In this document: positions 32,441-41,654 of the stretch, piece by piece
How positions within the stretch are numbered: the first letter of the stretch is position 1
Layout: each line of letters opens with the position of its first letter
Assembly: GCF_039541235.1 (NCBI RefSeq)
Contig: NZ_BAABFV010000001.1
Coordinates: 682,001 to 746,000, forward strand
Reading direction: 5' to 3'
DNA from: Kangiella marina
GTDB taxonomy: Bacteria; Pseudomonadota; Gammaproteobacteria; Enterobacterales; Kangiellaceae
DNA length: 64,000 bases
Made by a program: the position numbers and the translations under genes
Notes under the pieces: generated by a model
Told to the model about the DNA's origin: nothing
What the model saw: the letters and a program-made list of their open reading frames with translations, nothing else
Database searches by the model: none

Positions 32441-33979
32441 ATGAAGCGCATTGCCATAGTGTCACTACTTGCTTTAACCGCCTGTAGTAGTCTCCAAAAA
32501 AACGATTCTGAAATTACTGACAACCACAAAGCTTCCCGTAGCGAGCCTCTTCCAACGCCCGATTTAGCGCAGGATGAAGTATCGCCAGAAGTAGAGTTGG
32601 TGACTAAAGACTTAACACCAGCTCAGCCCATTAACTTATGGGATGAGCTTTCAAAAGAGCAAACGCTAACTCATATCAGTAATGCTCGTGTAGCATCGCA
32701 TCAAAAGCGGTTTCTGCGCCGCACGGATCACTTGATTGAGCGTGCCAATAAAGCTGCGCCCTACCTTCACTACATCATCACAGAGCTTGAGAACCGCGGT
32801 ATGCCGGTTGAATTGGCCTTTACTCCGATGGTCGAGAGTAACTTTGATCCGCTGGCACACTCGGTGGTACAGGCAGCAGGATTATGGCAGTTCATGCCAC
32901 GAACAGCCAAAGGCTTTGGACTCAAGATCGATCAATGGTACGACGGTCGTCGCGATGTGGTTGCCTCAACACATGCCGCGCTCGACTATTATGAGTACCT
33001 CAACAAATTATTTGATGGTGATTGGTTGCTCACTGTTGCAGCATACAACGTTGGGCAGGGCAATGTTCTCAAGGCTATGAAACGCAATCGTCGCCAAGGC
33101 AAGCCAACGGATTATTGGTCCTTAAAGCTACCCCGCGAAACCATGCGTCATGTTCCGAAATGGATCGCACTGTCTAATATTTTCCTAAACGCCAAAAACT
33201 TTGGCGTGGATTTACCGTTTATTGAAAATACGCCAGCCTTTAAAGAAGTCACTATTGACGCGCCTGCCAACCTTATGGAGCTGACAAAGATAGCGAATAT
33301 TGATAAGAATGTTTTTTATCGTCTCAACCCAGCTTACAACAAACTCTTCATTCCTGAGGAGCATGGCCAAGCCAAGATCTTAGTACCGACCAAAAACGTT
33401 CAACACTTCCAAAAAGGTATTATGGATATTGAGCCAGGCAAGGCTTTAGGCCTACTCACCTACACGGTTAAGTCAGGTGATAACCTGAGCACAATCGCTA
33501 AGAAGCATAATACATCCGTGACTTACCTAAAGAGCCTTAACAAGCTCAACTCAGACTTCTTGAAGATTGGCCAAATTCTAAAAATGCCAGGCTTCGCCAA
33601 CGCCTCTGAGCATGAGCTTAACTTCATGGCCACGCTTGATAAAAATCGCCAGCGTCGTCGTTATCAAACCTACAGAGTCCGTAGTGGTGATAATTTATGG
33701 AGCATCGGCAAGCGTTTTGGTGTCAGCTCTGCACAGGTCGCTCGCTGGAATAACATTAATAAAAACAGCACATTACGCATTGGTCAGCGTTTAAAAGTTT
33801 GGCCTAAACGTTACTCGCAGTTTGCCTCAGCTAAGACCTCTTATAAAGTTAGGAGTGGCGACTCTCTCTCCACGATTGCACGCAAATTCAAAGTTAAAGT
33901 TAGCGATCTGACGAAATGGAACCGTCTTAACAAGCGTAGCATTATTCGTCCCGGCCAAACGCTAACCATTTATCACTAG
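32441..33979 (+). CDS. mltD: Membrane-bound lytic murein transglycosylase D
   Basis: About 512 residues. The lipoprotein signal MKRIAIVSLLALTAC has Cys at 15. The SLT domain has the catalytic Glu in FTPMVESNFDPLAHSVVQAAGLWQF and the motif AAYNVGQGNVLKA. Three LysM repeats follow (YTVKSGDNLSTIAKKH, YRVRSGDNLWSIGKRF and YKVRSGDSLSTIARKF), ending IRPGQTLTIYH. It cleaves peptidoglycan to 1,6-anhydromuropeptides at the outer membrane. The ATG at 32441 is preferred to a TTG two codons upstream because it gives the compact signal peptide. Confidence 0.95.
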   Translation: MKRIAIVSLLALTACSSLQKNDSEITDNHKASRSEPLPTPDLAQDEVSPEVELVTKDLTPAQPINLWDELSKEQTLTHISNARVASHQKRFLRRTDHLIERANKAAPYLHYIITELENRGMPVELAFTPMVESNFDPLAHSVVQAAGLWQFMPRTAKGFGLKIDQWYDGRRDVVASTHAALDYYEYLNKLFDGDWLLTVAAYNVGQGNVLKAMKRNRRQGKPTDYWSLKLPRETMRHVPKWIALSNIFLNAKNFGVDLPFIENTPAFKEVTIDAPANLMELTKIANIDKNVFYRLNPAYNKLFIPEEHGQAKILVPTKNVQHFQKGIMDIEPGKALGLLTYTVKSGDNLSTIAKKHNTSVTYLKSLNKLNSDFLKIGQILKMPGFANASEHELNFMATLDKNRQRRRYQTYRVRSGDNLWSIGKRFGVSSAQVARWNNINKNSTLRIGQRLKVWPKRYSQFASAKTSYKVRSGDSLSTIARKFKVKVSDLTKWNRLNKRSIIRPGQTLTIYH

Positions 33980-34001
33980 AAATTGAACGAGCAATACCTA
34001 C

Positions 34002-34031
34002 AAAAAAAGGGCCTCGAAAGGCCCTTTTTTT
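34002..34031. terminator. Bidirectional terminator between mltD and the ABC exporter permease gene
   Basis: GGGCCT-cgaa-AGGCCC with A7 before and T7 after. It serves mltD on the plus strand and the converging natB-like gene on the minus strand. Confidence 0.9.
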
Positions 34032-34051
34032 ATTTCTACTTCCACGCCACA

Positions 34052-35248
34052 CTAGCTACGGAACAATACTTTTTCTTTCTTGAAGAACTGCGTAGTGAAA
34101 TATAATAACGCGCCAGCAATAACAACGGTTGATGCGAGTAAGACCATGATCATACCGTAGTCGACGGTACCTTTGACCAAGTCCTTCATAGCAAGAGCCA
34201 CGTTAGTAATTGGAATCATCGCCGTCTGAACGTTTAGCTCCATACCCGGAACAAACGCCACAATCACAGGCATAAAACCAATCATGAAAATTGGTGACAT
34301 GTAAGCTTGCGCTTCCTTCATGTTTTTCGCATAAATAGAAGCACTCAACATAATTGATGCAAATATACTGGTTAATGGCACCAGCAATACGGCAACCAAT
34401 AATAGATCAAGCCCGGATATATTTGACAAGAAGTCAAGGCCACCCATCTTTCCACCCATGGTGAAAATATAAGTCCATACGAAATAACTGAGCAAGGTGA
34501 CTATAACGGTAAAGAAGCTTGCTGTGAAAATCACACCAAACTTAGCCATAACAATTTTGCCTTTGGTCATCGGCGTTAACAGTAAAGTTTCGAGCGTACC
34601 GCGTTCTTTTTCACCAACACCAAGTTCTAGCGCAGGATACATTGCCCCAGAGACTGCCAACGCAATAAGAATGTAAGCAATAAGCGGCCCGACAAATTCC
34701 CCCATGCGCTCGCGCTCTGATGCAAAGTTTTGATTTTCCACGGCGATAGGTTTATTAAATGCCTTAATGTTATCCGTGGACAAATTAAAACGCGCACCTA
34801 GCGCCAATCGCTCAGTATTATTATAGGCTTCAATAATATCTTTAACGCGTTGGCTAGAAATGTTGTCTAATTTGGAAGAACCTTTGTAATAAAGATTGAT
34901 CACTTCTTGCTTGCGACTTTCAGAGGGCAGCGCAGAACCTTCAGGAATCTCTACGATAAAGTCGACATTATCCTCTAAAATTTCTGTTTTATAATCGCTG
35001 CTATTGAGCTCAACTTTCTTGAAGTGTTTTTCAGCTGTAAATAACGACGAAAATCCCTCAAATGCAGAGGCATTAACAAACGCAACTTTTAACTCTTTTG
35101 TCTCAGCTTCTTCAGTTTTACTTTGTGTAAACTTACCGATACCAAAAAATAATACAGGAAAAATGATTGTCGGTAATAAAATCGAAAAGATGAGTGTTTT
35201 TTTATCACGCAGAATTTCTAGCAATTCCTTTTTATAAACTAACCACAT
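34052..35248 (-). CDS. ABC-2 type exporter permease, NatB-like
   Basis: A 398-residue permease. The N-terminal sequence WLVYKKELLEILRDKKTLIFSILLPTIIFP is the NatB/ABC-2 hallmark. It is followed by a large extracytoplasmic loop (residues about 45-185) and a cluster of six C-terminal membrane segments, including ELGVGEKERGTLETLLLTPMTKGKIVMAKF. NatAB of Bacillus exports Na+, and in this sodium-adapted genome that role is plausible. The family also contains exporters of other substrates. It follows its ATPase gene with 1 nt between stop and ATG. Confidence 0.87.
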   Translation of the reverse strand: MWLVYKKELLEILRDKKTLIFSILLPTIIFPVLFFGIGKFTQSKTEEAETKELKVAFVNASAFEGFSSLFTAEKHFKKVELNSSDYKTEILEDNVDFIVEIPEGSALPSESRKQEVINLYYKGSSKLDNISSQRVKDIIEAYNNTERLALGARFNLSTDNIKAFNKPIAVENQNFASERERMGEFVGPLIAYILIALAVSGAMYPALELGVGEKERGTLETLLLTPMTKGKIVMAKFGVIFTASFFTVIVTLLSYFVWTYIFTMGGKMGGLDFLSNISGLDLLLVAVLLVPLTSIFASIMLSASIYAKNMKEAQAYMSPIFMIGFMPVIVAFVPGMELNVQTAMIPITNVALAMKDLVKGTVDYGMIMVLLASTVVIAGALLYFTTQFFKKEKVLFRS

Positions 35249-35249
35249 A

Positions 35250-36047
35250 TTAAGCCACCTCTTTCTTATTATTGACGTTATTTAAGAAGGCATCATATAA
35301 GTTGCCTGATGATGTTTGCGCTGCAAAGTCTTGAGTGCTGCCAAAAAACTTGGTTTCACCCAAATCAATTAAACAAACGTCATCACATAAGCGCTCTACT
35401 TCATGCAAGTGGTGGGTTGAGAAAATCACTGACATCTCAGTTTCTTTATAACTTTCGATAAAGTCGAGAACGGTTTTGGCTGAAATGACATCGAGACCGG
35501 TTGTTGGCTCATCGAAAACCAATACTTTGGGGTCATGAATGACTGCTCGCGCAATCGAGGCCCGCTGCATCATACCAGTTGATAAGTCATCTGCTCGTTT
35601 ACCAGAGAACGTATGCATATCAAGCATAGAGAAAATTTTGTCAATACGCTCATCCATTACTTGCTTTGACAAGCCGTGCATACGACCAAAATACTCTACA
35701 TTCTCACGAACCGTAAGACGATGGTAAAGTCCTGTTTTCCCCGATAAAAAGCCAATTAATTTTTGCGCATACCGTGGCTCTTTAGTCACGTCATGCCCAT
35801 TAATTAAAATTTCGCCCTCTGTCGGTTGCAGTGCTGTCGATAGCATACGAAGGGTCGTCGTCTTGCCGGCACCATTAGGTCCCAACAATCCGAGTACTTT
35901 ACCTTTCTCACAACTAAAGCTAACGTTCCGGACCGCGTGAAAGACGCCTTCTCCTTCGCGCGGATCAGTCGCAACCTTCTTTTTCTTCTTTTTTGCTTCT
36001 TTCTTATCGTAAGCAAAACTTTTGGCTAAACCTTTAATTTCAATCAT
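35250..36047 (-). CDS. ABC exporter ATP-binding protein, NatA-like
   Basis: A 265-residue ATPase with Walker A GPNGAGKTTTLRML, signature LSTGMMQRASIARA (a variant of LSGGQ common in NatA), Walker B VLVFDEPTTGLD and switch His in FSTHHLHEVERL. Near residue 15 a lysine-rich insertion, KKEAKKKKKKVATDPREG, interrupts the first beta sheet region; such inserts are unusual. It is the first gene of the pair with the NatB-like permease and starts 14 nt after the ycjF-like gene on the same strand. Confidence 0.88.
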   Translation of the reverse strand: MIEIKGLAKSFAYDKKEAKKKKKKVATDPREGEGVFHAVRNVSFSCEKGKVLGLLGPNGAGKTTTLRMLSTALQPTEGEILINGHDVTKEPRYAQKLIGFLSGKTGLYHRLTVRENVEYFGRMHGLSKQVMDERIDKIFSMLDMHTFSGKRADDLSTGMMQRASIARAVIHDPKVLVFDEPTTGLDVISAKTVLDFIESYKETEMSVIFSTHHLHEVERLCDDVCLIDLGETKFFGSTQDFAAQTSSGNLYDAFLNNVNNKKEVA

Positions 36048-36061
36048 TCTGAAATAGTCCC

Positions 36062-37141
36062 CTACTTTTTATTGTCTTCCGAATCTTTTTTGAGTTCGGA
36101 TTTACCCGTTGAAACACTTTTGAGTAAACCCACAACTTTTTGGTAAACCGATTTACGAATCTGTCCCAGCCTTGGCTTATCATCCTTTCCAAATGGCACT
36201 GGACGACACAAACGCATTGTCTGTAAGCCCATACGAGCGATTAAAACCCCAACACCTATGCCTTGGGCAGCTTTTGCCGAGATCGTCGCTGTTAAGCTTT
36301 TCCCAAGCAGCTCTACGCCAGCATCTGCAACAAGTTCACTTGCCCCGGCCAACATCATATTCTTAAAAACACTTTTCGTCATCTCAAATCTACCGAGCGC
36401 GGTTTGGGGGCAGCCATATAACTGCGATAGCTGCTCGATCATTTTACTGCTACGCCAAGCCACTAATGCCATATCAGCCGCTGCGAGTGGACTTAAGGCA
36501 ACCATAGCAGCCGCTTCAGTAGCGTGCTTAGTGATAACGTCAATCGCCATCTTATCTAATCCGCTCAACACGGTACTTGAGTAGATTTCGATCAATTCTT
36601 GGTCGTTATGAACTTGTTGTTTTTGTTGTTGATATTTTGACGTTAACCCAGATAAGTCGACATGCTCAGCTATTTGACTATTAACCGTATTGATTAAGTC
36701 TGGAGATTGGCCATAAGTGTTTCCGGCCATTAAGCTTGTAAATTCTTGCTGATGGTGTTGACGAGATTTAAACCGTCTGCGAGCTTTCCATCCTCTTATC
36801 AGCGCATAGGCCCCGCTTATGACGGCTGCGGCTCCTAAGGTCCCAACACCGAGCCCCAGCAACCAGCTTCTATCCCACAGGTTGGTCACAAACTGATAGG
36901 CTTCATAACCAGCCGCTGTCACAATAAACGCGGAAAATGAAGGCCAAAAAAGTTTCTTTAAGATTGATTTATTTTTTTGTTTGAACCTCAATTCTGCGGA
37001 ACTGCCTGTTGTTAGCACCTTCTCTTCGCCAGACTGAGGTGACATATCTTTACCCGACTGAAGAATGTCTTCACGCAATAATTCTTCTGTACTTTGATGC
37101 GCCTTATCACTACTCGAGAATTTTATCGGTTTATCACTCAT
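36062..37141 (-). CDS. ycjF: YcjF-like membrane protein (DUF697, TIGR01620 family)
   Basis: A 359-residue protein. A charged N-terminus (about 70 residues) is followed by two membrane segments: SAFIVTAAGYEAYQFVTNLW and LLGLGVGTLGAAAVISGAYALI. Next come an RRRFKSRQ basic patch and the DUF697 domain (STVLSGLDKMAIDVITKHATEAAAMVALSPLAAADMALVAWRSSKMIEQLSQLYG). Its ATG overlaps the ycjX stop (ATGA). YcjX-YcjF pairs are linked to the phage-shock response in E. coli, but their biochemical role is not settled. No psp genes are nearby. Confidence 0.9.
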   Translation of the reverse strand: MSDKPIKFSSSDKAHQSTEELLREDILQSGKDMSPQSGEEKVLTTGSSAELRFKQKNKSILKKLFWPSFSAFIVTAAGYEAYQFVTNLWDRSWLLGLGVGTLGAAAVISGAYALIRGWKARRRFKSRQHHQQEFTSLMAGNTYGQSPDLINTVNSQIAEHVDLSGLTSKYQQQKQQVHNDQELIEIYSSTVLSGLDKMAIDVITKHATEAAAMVALSPLAAADMALVAWRSSKMIEQLSQLYGCPQTALGRFEMTKSVFKNMMLAGASELVADAGVELLGKSLTATISAKAAQGIGVGVLIARMGLQTMRLCRPVPFGKDDKPRLGQIRKSVYQKVVGLLKSVSTGKSELKKDSEDNKK

Positions 37142-38562
37142 AAAAATTTATCTCCAATTAAGTATTGAAGCACTTTATCCATTCGAATGTGCGGCAACGG
37201 CTCGTCGGCATTAAGCTCAGGGATATCAAAGGGTGAAAAATCAATCTCTAGCTGGTTCCACTGGCTGCGACTGAGTATCGTCTCAGGCACTTTCCCAGGG
37301 TAATGGATAACAGAGTTTCCTGAACCCCGATCTTTTCCTTTTACACAATGTAGCTTTTGACCATCATGTTCCGTTATTACAGGTTCAGAAGTACTGATAG
37401 CACTGATTGCCATCGTCTCAACGTCCACCCCCTCATAACCAACATTGTTGCGCGCTTGAGCCACCATTTTTTGCATAAAAGACTCTAAAGCGGCATGTTG
37501 ATCTGGAGGAACTAGGTCAACCTTAGAGGTCGCAATTAAAAGCTTGTCAATAGATGGTGAAAATAGTCGCTTGAGCCAGTTGGAGCGTCCATAACTATAA
37601 CCATCCAGTAATTTCTCGATTGTTTGCTTGAGATCGATATAGGAGTCATACCCCGACTCAAGAACCGAACAGGTATCGATTAATACAATTTGGCGATCGA
37701 CTTTTGAGAAATACTCATCAAAAAAAGGTCGTATCACTTCATTTTTATAGTAATTGAATCGCTTCTCTAACACTTTAATTATCGAGTTGGCAGGAACCGT
37801 CCCCCAATCCAACGACAAGATATCCTCATTTAATATTGGAAAAAACTCTAAGGTTGGAGCACCTTCAAACTCACCCGGGAGGATAAATCGACCTGGTAAA
37901 GCTAAGCTAAAATCATTGTGCTGCTCACGATACTTGAGCAGCGCTTCAGTGTACTTCTTGGCAACGACTCCGAGCTGATTACTGGTAGAGGTCTCATCAA
38001 CTGCTTGGGTTACATCTAAAGCAGTTATCTCTGACTTTATACGACTGCAGAATGCTTCTCGTCTTTCGCTTGAAAGGTATTTTACGCAAGCTTGGCACCA
38101 TTCTTTAAAGGACATTCCCAGTAGAGGCAAATCCAATAACCACTCTCCAGGATAGTCAATAATATCAATAGTGACAGTACTGTCGGCCTGCACTTTCTTA
38201 ACCCATTTGTTTGAAACATGGAAGCGACATTTAATTTGTGCTTGTGACACACCACGCGTTGAAGCCGGCCAAACCGGATTGTTTCCTGTTAACCTATCTA
38301 TCGCACCATGATAATCAAACCCGGGGATGTGGAGTTCTGGGTGCTGTGCTAATTTACTAGCAGTTAACCTTCCGTCCGCATTTGGCTTAAAGAAAGTCAG
38401 TTGATGATAAGTAGGCGCAGTTAAAAGTTGATTAATTAATGATGTAATAAAACCTGTCTTACCTGCACCACTTAAGCCGGTAACAGCTAGACGCACATTG
38501 CGATCTAGTCCACGCTCAAGAAGGTGTTGCGATTTTTTCAGTGTTGCATCAAGCCAGCTCAT
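37138..38562 (-). CDS. ycjX: YcjX-like P-loop NTPase (DUF463)
   Basis: A 474-residue protein. The P-loop TGLSGAGKTGFITSLINQLL lies near residue 30. The YcjX motifs IIDYPGEWLLDLPLLGMSFKEW, GRFILPGEFEGAPTLEFFP and LIDTCSVLESGYDSYIDLKQTIE are all present. ISTSEPVITEHDGQ and the C-terminal LPHIRMDKVLQYLIGDKFL match the family end. The family consists of stress-related GTPase-like proteins. It is translationally coupled to ycjF downstream. Upstream it is separated from a terminator by about 100 AT-rich bases, where its promoter should lie. Confidence 0.92.
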   Translation of the reverse strand: MSWLDATLKKSQHLLERGLDRNVRLAVTGLSGAGKTGFITSLINQLLTAPTYHQLTFFKPNADGRLTASKLAQHPELHIPGFDYHGAIDRLTGNNPVWPASTRGVSQAQIKCRFHVSNKWVKKVQADSTVTIDIIDYPGEWLLDLPLLGMSFKEWCQACVKYLSSERREAFCSRIKSEITALDVTQAVDETSTSNQLGVVAKKYTEALLKYREQHNDFSLALPGRFILPGEFEGAPTLEFFPILNEDILSLDWGTVPANSIIKVLEKRFNYYKNEVIRPFFDEYFSKVDRQIVLIDTCSVLESGYDSYIDLKQTIEKLLDGYSYGRSNWLKRLFSPSIDKLLIATSKVDLVPPDQHAALESFMQKMVAQARNNVGYEGVDVETMAISAISTSEPVITEHDGQKLHCVKGKDRGSGNSVIHYPGKVPETILSRSQWNQLEIDFSPFDIPELNADEPLPHIRMDKVLQYLIGDKFL

Positions 38563-38670
38563 AAGATTCCTAATTTAGTCAACAATTTAGTATATCCCAT
38601 AACTTTTGTAGCAAATATTAGAAAACGTAATAATTTATTAATGCGCACCTTAAAACCTGAATACAAACCA

Positions 38671-38703
38671 TAAAAAAAGCGCTACAGAAGTAGCGCTTTT
38701 AAG
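38671..38703 (-). terminator. Terminator of the TonB2-type operon
   Basis: AGCGCTAC-agaa-GTAGCGCT (38678-38685/38690-38697) followed on the minus strand by seven T residues, about 20 nt after the TPR gene stop. It has a short T-run on the other strand as well. Confidence 0.88.
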
Positions 38704-38719
38704 ATGAAGCTATTTTTGA

Positions 38720-40057
38720 CTATTCGCCACCTTCACCAGGCGGGGTACTCTCTTGAAGTTCCATTGCAGCAATAGACTCTTTCATTTTCTTCAAGTCGCC
38801 AATGTACTTAATATAAGCATTAGCATTTCTTGCAACTTTAGGATATTTTGCGGCTTGCTGCATTGTTGCAACGGCGGCATCCTCTTGGCCTAGACGGAAT
38901 TGAGACATACCTAAGTTCATATAAGCATAACCAAGGTCACCGTCTCTCAGGCCACCTTTGCGTATTGCTGCTTTATATTTAGCAACAGCGTTACGGTAGT
39001 CGTCACGGTCTTGATACATAATTCCAACTTTATAGTCATACTTACCAGATGAAGTAAAACTTGAAGCTTTATCATAAGCCTCAACAGCACCTTCTAGATC
39101 TTTAGCAAAGAAATAGTTATCGGCTACTCGCTTCCAGTTATCTTCGTTAGACTCAACAACACCAGCCTCAATTCCTTCTTTTAAACGATCTGCTGCTAAT
39201 TGTGGAGTTTTATTGTTAGCGAAGAGTGCAGCGAGTTGTTTATAGTTAGTTTCACTTGTCCATACTCCATTCATACGGGCAAGTTCAGCTAAAGCCAACA
39301 TATCTTCATGTTTCCCACGTCTGCTATATACAGCAAATAAATTGTTATAGACAGACTTCTCTGCTGGGAAAAGCTCTACCATTTCTTCACCCACAACTTC
39401 AGCACCCGCATTGTCGTTTAGCTTAATGTGGGCGCCGAACAACATACTATAAAGCGGTTTTTTTGAGCTAGAACCTAGTTGCAATGCAATATAAGCAGGG
39501 CATATAGACTCTCTAAGGTTACCATTGTTGTAATTTAAACTGGCAAAAGCCGCATACGAATTTGCTGGAGGTTTTATAACATCTTCAAAGTACTTTTTCA
39601 TCCAGCTAATCGCTTGCGTAAAGTTTTCTTCGATAGTATATGTTTGCGCTATGACTCGACGCATTTGTACAACATCTTGTTTACGCAAAAAACCACTTTC
39701 AATCGCTTTCAAGAAAGACGCTCTTGCTGCCTTGTAGTTTTCAGTAGCTTGGTAATTAACACCCAACAGCTGATGAGCACGCCCAACAGCAACTTTGTCA
39801 CCTGAATTCGCGATCAGATCCTTTAAGATAGCAATCGATTCATTATAATTTCCATCAGCATAAGCTTCATTACCTGCGGTAATCTTCTTAAATGCCGATT
39901 GTGAAGTGATTGTTCCAACGCCCTTTGATTCTTCATAATTGCCTTCTGTTGGAGCCAGAGGTTTACATGAAGATGTATATTTCGTTTGTGGTAGCGCAAG
40001 AGCACTACCAGCAAACAACAAACCTGTCACGCCTAAAACAATTGGTAATTTTTTCAT
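38720..40057 (-). CDS. TPR-repeat periplasmic protein of the TonB2 operon
   Basis: About 445 residues. The signal peptide is MKKLPIVLGVTGLLFAGSALA, cleaved before LPQTKY. The mature part consists of tetratricopeptide-like repeats, for example AYADGNYNESIAILKDLI, AAVAKYKAAIRKGGLRDGDLGYAYMNLGMSQFRLGQ-type units and VAYDKA-type helices. Such TPR proteins regularly end ExbB-ExbD-TonB2 operons in Shewanella and Vibrio relatives (TtpC-associated systems). It probably scaffolds the complex in the periplasm. It lies 18 nt after tonB. Confidence 0.85.
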   Translation of the reverse strand: MKKLPIVLGVTGLLFAGSALALPQTKYTSSCKPLAPTEGNYEESKGVGTITSQSAFKKITAGNEAYADGNYNESIAILKDLIANSGDKVAVGRAHQLLGVNYQATENYKAARASFLKAIESGFLRKQDVVQMRRVIAQTYTIEENFTQAISWMKKYFEDVIKPPANSYAAFASLNYNNGNLRESICPAYIALQLGSSSKKPLYSMLFGAHIKLNDNAGAEVVGEEMVELFPAEKSVYNNLFAVYSRRGKHEDMLALAELARMNGVWTSETNYKQLAALFANNKTPQLAADRLKEGIEAGVVESNEDNWKRVADNYFFAKDLEGAVEAYDKASSFTSSGKYDYKVGIMYQDRDDYRNAVAKYKAAIRKGGLRDGDLGYAYMNLGMSQFRLGQEDAAVATMQQAAKYPKVARNANAYIKYIGDLKKMKESIAAMELQESTPPGEGGE

Positions 40058-40075
40058 ATTAATCACACTTAAATG

Positions 40076-40708
40076 TTACTGGTCCAGCTCAAACTCCATT
40101 CTGTAACGCATGTTACGTTGTGGAATTGGCTGACCATTCACAATTCTTGGTTTGAATTTCCACTTGCGAATCGCTCGCAGAGCATTTCTTCTAAATACGC
40201 CTCGTGGACTTTCATCTTCTACAGAGATATTTGAAGGAGAGCCATCGGGCCCTATATCCATAGTAAACAGAACGTATCCCTCAATACCTTTCAGATTTGC
40301 CTGAACAGGATACTGGGCTTGAGGCTGGTAAACAGGTATCGCTTCACCATCACCCATGCCTGAAAAGTCTGTCTGACCTTGGCCTAAACCACCAATATAG
40401 ATACCAGTCCCATCCATCGACGCATCAATATTATCAATTTTAATATCGACCAACGCGGTAACAACCTTCTGTTGCTTTTGCTGCACCTGTTGTTGAGGCG
40501 GTGGTGGCTCTTTTGGTGGTGGTGGCTTTTTAGGAGGACGGCGCTCTTTACGCTGTACCTGTTTGTCTTCTTCAACGAACGCTACTTCTACTTTGATATT
40601 TTCAACTTCGTCTTTCGTGCTATCTGTAGAAATCAAAAAGTTCATCAATAGAAATAAGCCAACCACAATACCAAAGGCAAACAGTGCACTTAATATAACT
40701 CTCAACAT
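40076..40708 (-). CDS. tonB: TonB2-type energy transducer
   Basis: A 210-residue TonB. The N-terminal membrane anchor is VILSALFAFGIVVGLFLLMNFLI. A Pro/Lys-rich spacer (PPKKPPPPKEPPPPQQQ) at about residues 58-75 spans the periplasm. The C-terminal TonB domain contains YPVQANLKGIEGYVLFTMDIGPDGSPSNISV and RNALRAIRKWKFKPRIVNGQP. It is shorter than classic TonB, like TonB2 proteins. It would transmit proton-motive force from ExbB/ExbD to outer membrane receptors. It starts 3 nt after exbD. Confidence 0.94.
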   Translation of the reverse strand: MLRVILSALFAFGIVVGLFLLMNFLISTDSTKDEVENIKVEVAFVEEDKQVQRKERRPPKKPPPPKEPPPPQQQVQQKQQKVVTALVDIKIDNIDASMDGTGIYIGGLGQGQTDFSGMGDGEAIPVYQPQAQYPVQANLKGIEGYVLFTMDIGPDGSPSNISVEDESPRGVFRRNALRAIRKWKFKPRIVNGQPIPQRNMRYRMEFELDQ

Positions 40709-40711
40709 AGT

Positions 40712-41113
40712 TTACTGTACCTTGTCTGTTGCAACTGAAACCTTAGCGCCAGAACTTTTCGCAAAATCAATGACCTTTAAGACTAGCCCTGCTTTTGCTT
40801 CTTTGTCTGCCTGGATGACAACCTCACCTTCTAAGTTTTCAGTACGCAATGATTGGATTTTTGACTTAACTTCAGCAGGCTGAACAGTCGTTTTGTCAAT
40901 CGTAATCGTGTTTTTTGCATCAATAGCGACAAAAATGTAAGCATTTTTGCGCTCTTCTGCAGTACTCGCTACTGGTTTGACAACATCTACGCCCGCTTGT
41001 TTCACAAAAACCGTTGTAACGATGAAGAAAATTAACATGATGAATACGATGTCGAGCATCGGTGTCATGTCAATTTCTACATCTTCTTGTTTTCTTTTGT
41101 CTTGAATCGCCAT
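40712..41113 (-). CDS. exbD: Biopolymer transport protein ExbD
   Basis: A 133-residue ExbD/TolR protein with a single membrane segment, IDMTPMLDIVFIMLIFFIVTTVFV. It carries the essential Asp (PMLDIVFIML) for proton use. The periplasmic domain ends KVIDFAKSSGAKVSVATDKVQ. It lies between exbB and tonB in a tight operon and starts 18 nt after the upstream exbB-like stop. It forms the motor with ExbB. Confidence 0.94.
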   Translation of the reverse strand: MAIQDKRKQEDVEIDMTPMLDIVFIMLIFFIVTTVFVKQAGVDVVKPVASTAEERKNAYIFVAIDAKNTITIDKTTVQPAEVKSKIQSLRTENLEGEVVIQADKEAKAGLVLKVIDFAKSSGAKVSVATDKVQ

Positions 41114-41131
41114 CTAGTCTTCACCCAATAA

Positions 41132-41644
41132 TTAATGGTGTGAAAGGTTATCGGCTAACTGGTGAGTCTTAACATAAGTCGTTTGCTCTAAACGACTGCT
41201 GAAGAAGATACCAGATAATGCGGCAACCATTCCCGCCATTGTTGGAATTGTAGCTTTGAAGATACCGCCCGCCATTTGGCGTGCGCTACCTGAGCCTTGA
41301 CCTGACATACCATCAAATACATCGATCATACCGGTTACAGTGCCCAGAAGTCCTAACAATGGACAAATAGCAATCAATGTTTTAATGAGCAACATTCTTT
41401 GGTTCAAAGCTTCCCGAGCTATAGAAACCCAAGCGTCACGGATTTGTTTAGCTTTCCATGACGTTTGGTCGTCTCGTGAGTTCCAACGTGCGATGATTGA
41501 GCGAGCTTCTTTTGGATACTGACCATAAATGTACCAGTAACGCTCAATCAAAAATGTCCACATTAGGAAGAGAACAAGTCCTATCCACCATAGGACCCAT
41601 CCACCTTTACCGATAAACTCTAATATCGTATAGATTAATTCCAT
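41132..41644 (-). CDS. exbB: Biopolymer transport protein ExbB (short, ExbB2-type)
   Basis: A 170-residue MotA/TolQ/ExbB channel protein. It has an N-terminal TM (GGWVLWWIGLVLFLMWTFLIERYWYIY) and the paired TM hairpin with the motifs LIAICPLLGLLGTVTGMIDVFDGM and AGGIFKATIPTMAGMVAALSGIFFSSRLE. It is the canonical proton-channel partner for the ExbD that follows. It starts 10 nt after the long ExbB-like protein gene. TonB2-type systems characteristically carry both a short and a long ExbB. Confidence 0.94.
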   Translation of the reverse strand: MELIYTILEFIGKGGWVLWWIGLVLFLMWTFLIERYWYIYGQYPKEARSIIARWNSRDDQTSWKAKQIRDAWVSIAREALNQRMLLIKTLIAICPLLGLLGTVTGMIDVFDGMSGQGSGSARQMAGGIFKATIPTMAGMVAALSGIFFSSRLEQTTYVKTHQLADNLSHH

Positions 41645-41654
41645 AAGGAAATTC